This document shows positions 58,700 through 64,000 of a stretch of DNA of 64,000 nt, in pieces; within the stretch, counting starts at the first letter, position 1; every line of letters begins with the position of its first letter. The stretch comes from Mycobacterium europaeum (GTDB lineage: Bacteria; Actinomycetota; Actinomycetes; Mycobacteriales; Mycobacteriaceae): positions 186,001-250,000 of the forward strand of contig NZ_LQOU01000051.1 in assembly GCF_002102155.1 (NCBI RefSeq), in the 5' to 3' direction. The notes under the pieces were generated by a model. That model did not search any database. It was not told where the DNA came from and saw only the letters and a list, made by a program, of their open reading frames with translations. The position numbers were made by a program, and so were the translations under genes.

Positions 58700-60061
58700 A
58701 TGGCCCATCCCGATGTTCAGGACGAACAACGGTTGACCGCCAAGGGGCGTGCCACCCGGGATCGCATCGTGGACGCGGCCGCCCAACTGATCGTCACCGA
58801 GGGCCTGTCCGCTTTGAACATGGAGAATGTACGCAGGGCGGCGTCGGTCAGCGGTTCGCAGCTCACCCATTATTTCGCCGACAAGAACGCCCTCATTCGC
58901 GCGGTCATCCGGCGGCAGATCGGCGTGGTTCTCGACTTTCACCGGCAGCCCAAGCTCGGTGGTCTGGCTTCGTTCGCCGACTTCGAGCGGTGGATCGACC
59001 TCAATATGCGGTACCTCAGGCGCATCGGATATTTCGGCACGCCCACCTACCACGCCCTCGCCGCCCAGCTGGCGAAGTCCGACGATGCGATACGACAGGC
59101 GTTGGCGGCCGGCTATTGGCAGTGGGTCGACCTGCTCGACGCGACGATCCAGCGAATGAAAGATGACGGCGTCGTGGTCGCTGAGGCCGACTCGCGCGCG
59201 CTGGCGATCGTGATCGTCGCCGCCCATCAGGGCGGTGGCACCTTGGCCTTCACCTACCGCGCGGAATGGCCGCACGCCGACGCGGTCCGCTTCGCAATCA
59301 ACCACCTGCGCCGCTTCGCCACCGATCCCGGCGAGCGGGTCGCCCGGCCCGCCCGGCGTCCTCGGCGCATAAGCAAGGTGCACGACCAAAGTGACGACAG
59401 CCCAACGCGTTTCACCCGCAAGGGACAGGCGACACGCGCGCGCATCGTCGAGGTCGCCGCGCGCCTGATGTTCGAGCGCGGCGTCGCCGGCACCAGCATC
59501 GAGCAGGTGCGCCAAGCGGCCGGGGTCGGCGGCTCGCAGATCGCGCATTACTTCCAGGACAAGCGCGAGCTGACTCGTCAGGTGATCGCCGCCCGCCGCG
59601 AAGACGTACGGGCCTTCCACACTCGGCCACCGCTGGGCGACCTGGACACCCTCGACGCCCTGCAGAAGTGGGCCGACGCCTGCATCGCCGACATCGACGC
59701 CGTATACCGCTTAGGAGGTTGCGTCTACGGCTCATTGGCGGGGGAATTGATCGACGCCGACGACGAATTACACCAGGAGCTCTCCGCCGGCTATGACCAG
59801 TGGATCGAGCTCTTTGAGACGGGCCTTGCGGCCATGCGTCGGCGCGGCGAGCTGCGCCCCGACACCGATCCGCGCCACCTGGCGGTATCGCTGGTCGTCG
59901 CGCACCAGGGCGGTGCGATGTTGACATATGCCACCGGGAATCCGGAACCGTTGCGGGCCGCAGTCAACGCCGCCGTCGACTACGTGCACGCCTTCACGAC
60001 ACCCGCCCGCAAAGGACGATCCACTCCGGCGCGACGCCGCGGCCGGTCCCGAGCCAAGTGA
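58700..60061 (+). CDS. Double TetR regulator (two complete TetR modules fused)
   Basis: The 453-residue protein holds two full TetR proteins in one chain. Module 1 (about 10-210) has HTH DRIVDAAAQLIVTEGLSALNMENVRRAASVSGSQLTHYFADK, and module 2 (about 235-440) has ARIVEVAARLMFERGVAGTSIEQVRQAAGVGGSQIAHYFQDK. They are clearly homologous and joined by a basic linker (RPARRPRRISK). TetR proteins normally dimerise, so here one chain may act as a built-in dimer, with the option of two different ligands. Palindromes just upstream and by the flanking genes suggest it represses itself, the hydrolase and the oxidoreductase. Confidence 0.9.
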   Translation: MAHPDVQDEQRLTAKGRATRDRIVDAAAQLIVTEGLSALNMENVRRAASVSGSQLTHYFADKNALIRAVIRRQIGVVLDFHRQPKLGGLASFADFERWIDLNMRYLRRIGYFGTPTYHALAAQLAKSDDAIRQALAAGYWQWVDLLDATIQRMKDDGVVVAEADSRALAIVIVAAHQGGGTLAFTYRAEWPHADAVRFAINHLRRFATDPGERVARPARRPRRISKVHDQSDDSPTRFTRKGQATRARIVEVAARLMFERGVAGTSIEQVRQAAGVGGSQIAHYFQDKRELTRQVIAARREDVRAFHTRPPLGDLDTLDALQKWADACIADIDAVYRLGGCVYGSLAGELIDADDELHQELSAGYDQWIELFETGLAAMRRRGELRPDTDPRHLAVSLVVAHQGGAMLTYATGNPEPLRAAVNAAVDYVHAFTTPARKGRSTPARRRGRSRAK

Positions 60062-60086
60062 CGTCACACCATCCCACTGGACAGAT

Positions 60087-60102
60087 TGGGATAGGTAGCC
60101 CA
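60087..60102. promoter_or_regulatory. Operator-like palindrome, site 3 (TGGG-N8-CCCA)
   Basis: TGGGATAGGTAGCCCA is the first of two sites upstream of the oxidoreductase gene. Its centre is 23 bp from that of site 4, about two helical turns, so bound proteins would lie on nearly the same face of the DNA. Confidence 0.65.
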
Positions 60103-60109
60103 TAATAAA

Positions 60110-60125
60110 TGGGTTAGCTAGCCCA
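60110..60125. promoter_or_regulatory. Operator-like palindrome, site 4 (TGGG-N8-CCCA)
   Basis: TGGGTTAGCTAGCCCA is the most symmetric of the four. Extended to AATGGGTTAGCTAGCCCATT it is palindromic at 18 of 20 positions. It lies 77 bp before the preferred oxidoreductase start and directly before another possible ATG at 60128. Confidence 0.7.
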
Positions 60126-60202
60126 TTATGGACGAAGCCCCTCTGGCGTCGTTCCGCACATCCAGATATGGATGCCCACTGGGCATTTGGGAGGAGCGGC
60201 AA

Positions 60203-61249
60203 GTGTCGACCATCGAAGCGCCCCAGCTACCCACCGCGCCTGCGGTCGTGCGCGAGCACCCCGGCGGCGAAACCATGCGGGCCATCATCCTCGAGGGATT
60301 CGGCGGCCTGGACAGGCTCGTCTACGCAGACATTCCGAAGCCGCTACCCAGGCACGGCGAAGTGGTTATCGAAGTCAAGGCGTTCGGCCTCAATCACGCC
60401 GAGCTGCACATGCGTCGGGGGGAATGGGCCGAAGCCGCGGAAGTCAGCGGCATCGAATGCGTCGGCGTCGTCGACTCGTGTCCGGGCGGTGAATTCCCGG
60501 TGGGCGCCAGGGTGGCGGCGTTGATGGGCGGTCTGGGCCGCACCATCAACGGCAGCTATGCGCAGTACACGCGTGTGCGCGCCTCCAACGTCGCCCTCAT
60601 CGAATCCGAGCTGTCCTGGTCGGATTTGGCGGCGCTGCCCGAAACCTACGCGGTCGCTTGGACGTGCCTCTTCCGCAACCTCGACCTGACGGCCGGGCAA
60701 ACCCTGGTACTGCGCGGCGCGACCTCATCACTCGGGCAGGCCGCGCTCAAGCTGGCCGTCGCCGCCGGCGCGCGCGTCATCGCCACCACACGAAGCCATG
60801 GCCGGTTCTCCAAGCTGGAAGAGCTCGGCGCCTCCCGCGCCGAATTGGAACGGCGCGACCTGGCGGACCATCTCCCCGAGTCGAAGCGGGTGGACGCCGT
60901 CCTGGACCTGGTCGGCAACAGCACCATCTTGGACTCCCTGGACATGCTGCGCCGCGGCGGGACGGCCTGCCTGGCCGGATGGCTGGGCGGACTCGATCCC
61001 ATCGGGGATTTCAACCCGCTGTTACGCATGGCAAGCGGTGTCAACTGGAACTTCTTCGGCAGCTTCGTCTTTGGGGCTCCTGGCTTTCCGCTGTCGGACG
61101 TGCCGCTGCAAGCCATCGCGCGGCAGGTCGCGGAGGGCACGCTGGAGGCCAAACCGTCTCGCGTCTTCTCTTTCGATCAGGTACGTGAGGCACACCGCGT
61201 GATGGAAGCGGGAGAGGCCGGAGGGAAGATGGTCGTCGTGATGCAGTGA
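60203..61249 (+). CDS. Quinone oxidoreductase-like medium-chain dehydrogenase
   Basis: The 348-residue protein is a zinc-lacking MDR enzyme of the quinone reductase type. Its features are FGLNHAELHMRRGEW near 66, the NADPH-binding GATSSLGQAALKLAVAAGARVIATTRS near 173 (variant of GxxxxxG) and the C-terminal FSFDQVREAHRVMEAGEAGGKMVVVM. GTG at 60203 has GGGAGGAG six bases upstream. ATGs at 60128 and 60275 are alternatives. It likely reduces enones or quinones with NADPH. The two operator sites upstream link it to the double TetR regulator. Confidence 0.9.
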   Translation: MSTIEAPQLPTAPAVVREHPGGETMRAIILEGFGGLDRLVYADIPKPLPRHGEVVIEVKAFGLNHAELHMRRGEWAEAAEVSGIECVGVVDSCPGGEFPVGARVAALMGGLGRTINGSYAQYTRVRASNVALIESELSWSDLAALPETYAVAWTCLFRNLDLTAGQTLVLRGATSSLGQAALKLAVAAGARVIATTRSHGRFSKLEELGASRAELERRDLADHLPESKRVDAVLDLVGNSTILDSLDMLRRGGTACLAGWLGGLDPIGDFNPLLRMASGVNWNFFGSFVFGAPGFPLSDVPLQAIARQVAEGTLEAKPSRVFSFDQVREAHRVMEAGEAGGKMVVVMQ

Positions 61250-61321
61250 GCAGTACCGTCGGGTTGACACAAGGGGTCCGCCGAAGGCGCAATCCTGCGG
61301 GCTGGGATCTGAGGGGGCGTA

Positions 61322-61522
61322 GTGGCCGTGCGGGAAACGGGCCCGGAGCGGGTAGCAGCGTTCTCCGACGGCGTGTTCGCGGTGATCATCACGGTCGGCG
61401 TCTTCACGATGGCCGGGGTCGCCGCGCTGTGGTGGCCGTTGCTCGGGATGGCGTTGATTTGCCGGTGTTTGATCGGGTACTTACGGCCCGAAGTTCCCAC
61501 ACTGAAGAAAATTGAGGCCTAG
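61322..61522 (+). pseudogene. TMEM175/DUF1211 potassium-channel remnant
   Basis: The 66-residue open frame begins with RVAAFSDGVFAVIIT, the hallmark FSDGVFA motif of the first helix of bacterial TMEM175 channels (usually about 200 residues, six helices). After GVF the sequence jumps to a late-helix-like segment, VAALWWPLLGMALICRCLIGYLRPEVP. Four of six helices are therefore missing, in frame. It may be a deletion remnant or a miniature two-helix protein. The stop is followed after two bases by the dehalogenase start. Confidence 0.6.
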
Positions 61523-61524
61523 CC

Positions 61525-62217
61525 GTGCATCCGCCGTCCGTCCTGGTGTTCGACGTCAATGAGACGCTGGTCGACATCGATTCACTCGCACCGGTTTTCA
61601 TCGAATTATTCGGTGACGAGCGGGTGCTTCGCGAGTGGTTCGCCCAGCTGGTCATGTACTCGATGTCCGCGACATTGGCGGACCGTTACATGAAGTTCTC
61701 CACACTCGCGCAGGGCGTGCTGCGCATGGTCGGCGACATTCACCACGTTCACGTCTCCGACGATGACCTGCACCGGCTGACGGTGGGCCTGCTCACCATG
61801 CCGGCGCACCCGGATGTGACGGAAGGGCTGGCCAGGCTGCGTGACAACGGTTTTCGGCTGGTTACCCTCACCAATTCACCGCCCAACCCGGACGGGCCGA
61901 CGGCGCTGCAGAGTGCTGGGCTGGCCGATTTCTTCGAACACCAACTGAGCGTCGACGCCTGCCGCGCCTTCAAGCCGGCACCCGCCGTGTACCGATACGT
62001 GTGCGAAACGCTCGGGGTGGCACCGGCCGACTGCATGATGGTTGCCGCGCACGTGTGGGACACGCTCGGCGCCCAAAACGTCGGCTTCAGCGCGGCGCTC
62101 ATCGCGCGCCCAGGCAATCCACCGCTGCCGGTCGAGGGGCTGCCCCAGCCGGACCTGGTGGTGGCTGACATGCATGAGCTCACCCAGGAACTCCTCAAGA
62201 AACGGCGCCATAATTGA
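61525..62217 (+). CDS. Haloacid dehalogenase type II (HAD superfamily)
   Basis: The 230-residue protein has HAD motif I FDVNETLVD (nucleophile Asp10), motif II VTLTNSPPN near 114, motif III Lys in CRAFKPAPAVYRYV near 151 and motif IV MMVAAHVWDTLGAQNVGF near 172. This set is that of (S)-2-haloacid dehalogenases. GTG start is at 61525, two bases after the TMEM175-like frame. The cupin gene follows after three bases, so the genes form one operon. Substrates may be haloacetates or other phosphate-free acids. Confidence 0.9.
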   Translation: MHPPSVLVFDVNETLVDIDSLAPVFIELFGDERVLREWFAQLVMYSMSATLADRYMKFSTLAQGVLRMVGDIHHVHVSDDDLHRLTVGLLTMPAHPDVTEGLARLRDNGFRLVTLTNSPPNPDGPTALQSAGLADFFEHQLSVDACRAFKPAPAVYRYVCETLGVAPADCMMVAAHVWDTLGAQNVGFSAALIARPGNPPLPVEGLPQPDLVVADMHELTQELLKKRRHN

Positions 62218-62220
62218 CGG

Positions 62221-62676
62221 ATGGCGACCACCGACGGATTCCACCCGGACTTCGACGAGACAACAACCGAAGCCACCGGCAACCGGGTGCACCACATCAA
62301 GGCGTCCGACCTCAGCTCCGACACCGCGCAATCGGAGGGGCTTCGTCGCTTCGCCGCGCTCAGCGGCACGTCCGTCGGCGCCGAAAAGCTCTGGATGGGT
62401 GAGACACACGCGATGCCGTCGGCCGTTTCCTCCAACCACCATCACGGCGACTCGGAAACCGCCATCTACGTGCGCAGCGGCCACCCGGAATTCGTCTTTC
62501 ACGACGGCGCCCAAGAGGTGCGGATCTCGACCTCACCCGGTGACTACGTCTTCATCCCGCCGTATCTGCCGCACCGCGAGGAGAACCCCGACCCGAACGC
62601 GCCGGCGGAGGTCGTCATCGCGCGCAGCACGCAGGAGGCGGTCGTGGTGAACCTGCCGGCGCTCTACCCGCTCTGA
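62221..62676 (+). CDS. Cupin-domain protein
   Basis: The 151-residue protein has cupin motif 1 SNHHHGDSETAIYVRSGHPEFVF near 70 (three His and a Glu for metal) and motif 2 GDYVFIPPYLPHREENPD near 108 (His). The metal site is complete. Single-domain cupins of this type occur as dioxygenases, isomerases or small-molecule sensors. It is placed between the dehalogenase and a GntR regulator, all nearly contiguous. The function is not assigned. Confidence 0.88.
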   Translation: MATTDGFHPDFDETTTEATGNRVHHIKASDLSSDTAQSEGLRRFAALSGTSVGAEKLWMGETHAMPSAVSSNHHHGDSETAIYVRSGHPEFVFHDGAQEVRISTSPGDYVFIPPYLPHREENPDPNAPAEVVIARSTQEAVVVNLPALYPL

Positions 62677-62681
62677 CCCCG

Positions 62682-63515
62682 ATGACCAGCCGGTCGCTCG
62701 ACCTCGAGTCCGCCGATCTCCGAGTCCGGCGTGGCAGCGTACCCGCGAGCACCCAACTCGCCGAAGCGCTCAAGGCCGCGATCATCAAGCAGCGCCTGCC
62801 CCGCGGCGGACGCCTGCCGAGCGAGCGTGAGCTGATCGAGCGCTCCGGCCTGAGCCGGGTGACCGTGCGCGCGGCGGTCGGACTGCTCGAGCGGCAGGGC
62901 TGGCTGCTGAGGCGCCAGGGTCTGGGGACCTTCGTGACCAACCCGGTGAGACAGGAATTGGGTTCCGGCGTGCGCACGATCACCGAAGTCTTGGCGAGTT
63001 CGGGGATCACCCCGCACGTCGACGTTCTGTCGCATCGCGTCGAGGAACCCCCACAACGGGTCGCCGACACGCTGGGTTTGCCCAAAGTTCTATGCATCCA
63101 GCGACGTTTCCGGGACGGAGACGCACCTCTGGCGCTGATGATCGCCTATCTGCCGCCGGGGCTGGGACGGGCCGTTGAGCCACTGCTGGCGAGCGTGTCG
63201 GACGCGCAACCCGAGCGGGCGATGGAAAGCACGTACACGGTGTGGGAGCGGCGACTGGGCACCCCCATCGCCCGGGCCACCTATGAGATCCATGCGGCGG
63301 GGGCCTCGGTCGAGGTAGCCGCCGCGTTGAACCTGCCGTTGGGCTCGCCCGTGCTCGTGCTCGAACGGATCAGCTATGGCAATGACGACAAGCCGCTCGA
63401 AGTCGTGGAGTTTCACTACCGCCCGGAGCGCTACCGGTTCTCGGTGACGCTGCCGCGGACCATGCCCGGGTCCGGCGCCGGGATCGTGCAGCGGCGACCG
63501 AACACCCGATCTTGA
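62682..63515 (+). CDS. HutC-subfamily GntR regulator with UTRA domain
   Basis: The 277-residue protein has a GntR winged HTH (about 25-88; LPSERELIERSGLSRVTVRAAVGLLERQGWLLRRQGLGTFV) and a UTRA ligand-binding domain (about 105-255; LCIQRRFRDGDAPLALMIAYLP, VLVLERISYGNDDKPLEVVEFHYRPERYRFSVTL). UTRA regulators sense small metabolites such as sugars or histidine derivatives. Its start is five bases after the cupin stop, so it may control this operon. Its TGA overlaps a TTG start candidate of the next gene. Confidence 0.92.
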   Translation: MTSRSLDLESADLRVRRGSVPASTQLAEALKAAIIKQRLPRGGRLPSERELIERSGLSRVTVRAAVGLLERQGWLLRRQGLGTFVTNPVRQELGSGVRTITEVLASSGITPHVDVLSHRVEEPPQRVADTLGLPKVLCIQRRFRDGDAPLALMIAYLPPGLGRAVEPLLASVSDAQPERAMESTYTVWERRLGTPIARATYEIHAAGASVEVAAALNLPLGSPVLVLERISYGNDDKPLEVVEFHYRPERYRFSVTLPRTMPGSGAGIVQRRPNTRS

Positions 63516-63625
63516 TCGCGGGGCCGACCGGCTCCGGCCGCGCTCAGCAAATTCTCAACAGTTTCTTCGGGGGCTCATGGCTTGCCCCCCAGCATTCGCA
63601 AAGCCACTGGGCGCAACATGATTTC

Positions 63626-64000
63626 ATGGCGACCGAGCTCATGTGCGCGAACCTGATCGAACGCTACCTGCGCACCCGGGGGCGGCGATACTTCCGCGGC
63701 CACCACGACGGCGACTACTTCTTCGTCACCAACGCGCGCATGTGCACCTCAGGGCGCCTGCACGTCCATCTCGAGATCTCGCCCGCGCATGGGGATGTGC
63801 TGATCGTTCGCGTGACTCCCGCCTGCTTCTTTCCCGCCACCGAGCGCCCCTGGCTGGTGCACTTCTCGGACACGTGGAACCGCGACGAGCACGAAGTCAC
63901 CGCCATCGTGCACGGCTCGTGCGACCCGCAGCGGATCGGCGTGGTGGCGCGCAGGTCGCACTGGATCCGGCGGAATACGTCGTTCGAGGAATTCGCGGCC
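63626..64000 (+). CDS. Unknown protein, possibly YbjN-like (truncated by window end)
   Basis: The frame is open to the last base. From the ATG at 63626 the visible 125 residues read ATELMCANLIERYLRTRGRRYFRGHHDGDYFFVTNA and later HVHLEISPAHGDVLIVRVTPACFFP. The helix-then-strand start resembles YbjN/secretion-chaperone-like folds, but similarity is weak. A TTG at 63512, overlapping the GntR stop, would add 38 residues in frame. No catalytic motif is visible. Confidence 0.6.
   Translation, partial: MATELMCANLIERYLRTRGRRYFRGHHDGDYFFVTNARMCTSGRLHVHLEISPAHGDVLIVRVTPACFFPATERPWLVHFSDTWNRDEHEVTAIVHGSCDPQRIGVVARRSHWIRRNTSFEEFAA

Noticed and set aside
1..64000. CRISPR array or insertion sequence
   Set aside because: No regularly spaced repeats with spacers, no cas genes and no transposase with terminal inverted repeats were found on either strand.

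Overview
The window is a high-GC actinobacterial chromosome segment that almost certainly comes from a Mycobacterium. It carries genes typical of mycobacteria: desA1 (mycolate-pathway desaturase), mshD (mycothiol synthase), lmeA (lipomannan elongation), kmtR, phoY2, the cysA2/sseC2 pair, and the DyP peroxidase/encapsulin pair. From about 17.2 kb rightwards the order follows, as I remember it, the M. tuberculosis Rv0830 to Rv0798c block in reverse, with several insertions. The species cannot be fixed from the sequence alone.

Layout. (1) 0-11.4 kb: an acyl-CoA degradation cluster with three acyl-CoA dehydrogenases (one a double-length fusion), a 6-phosphogluconate/3-hydroxyisobutyrate-type dehydrogenase, an SCP-x-type thiolase, a MaoC hydratase and an AMP-forming acyl-CoA ligase, followed by two FadR-type GntR regulators and a frameshifted thioesterase. 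(2) 11.9-14.0 kb: a KshA-like Rieske oxygenase, a decayed [2Fe-2S] reductase tail and a TetR regulator, with matching operator-like sites upstream of the oxygenase and the regulator. (3) 14.1-17.1 kb: a decayed integrated element with a duplicated, frameshifted small-gene cassette, an excisionase-like HTH protein and a tyrosine integrase, lying against a cluster of four tRNA genes (Phe, Asp, Glu, Lys) at 17.2-17.7 kb.

(4) 17.7-26.8 kb: a SAM methyltransferase, a deaminase, the Ni/Co sensor KmtR with a His-rich micro-ORF, a DUF2236 oxygenase and its divergent TetR, desA1, a Dus tRNA-dihydrouridine synthase, an LCP-family ligase and PhoU. (5) 26.8-32.6 kb: the phosphate transporter pstSCAB, mshD and glnR, all on the minus strand. 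(6) 32.7-35.9 kb: lmeA, then a sulfur operon headed by a polycysteine leader peptide (leader, DUF4395, internally deleted cysA2, sseC2), a tiny membrane protein and a nitrobindin-like protein. (7) 36.0-40.1 kb: a two-gene insertion coding for a membrane RCK/RyR-domain protein and a transmembrane TIR-domain receptor with a PknH-type ectodomain. This pair is the best candidate for a poorly described signalling or defence system.

(8) 40.3-51.8 kb: pabC, ygfZ-like, a DUF3073 protein, purM, purF, an Rv0807-like protein, an orphan MCE protein, a CPBP protease, purL, an XRE regulator, a SnoaL-like protein and a VOC protein. (9) 51.8-55.0 kb: aminopeptidase pepC and the DyP/encapsulin nanocompartment operon. 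(10) 55.1-64 kb: accessory metabolism with an SDR, a MOSC-flavoreductase-ferredoxin fusion, an alpha/beta hydrolase, a covalently fused double TetR regulator and a quinone oxidoreductase. Four copies of a shared palindrome (TGGG-N8-CCCA) lie upstream of the hydrolase, the regulator and the oxidoreductase. These are followed by a TMEM175-channel remnant, a haloacid dehalogenase, a cupin, a HutC-type GntR regulator and a truncated unknown gene at the window edge.
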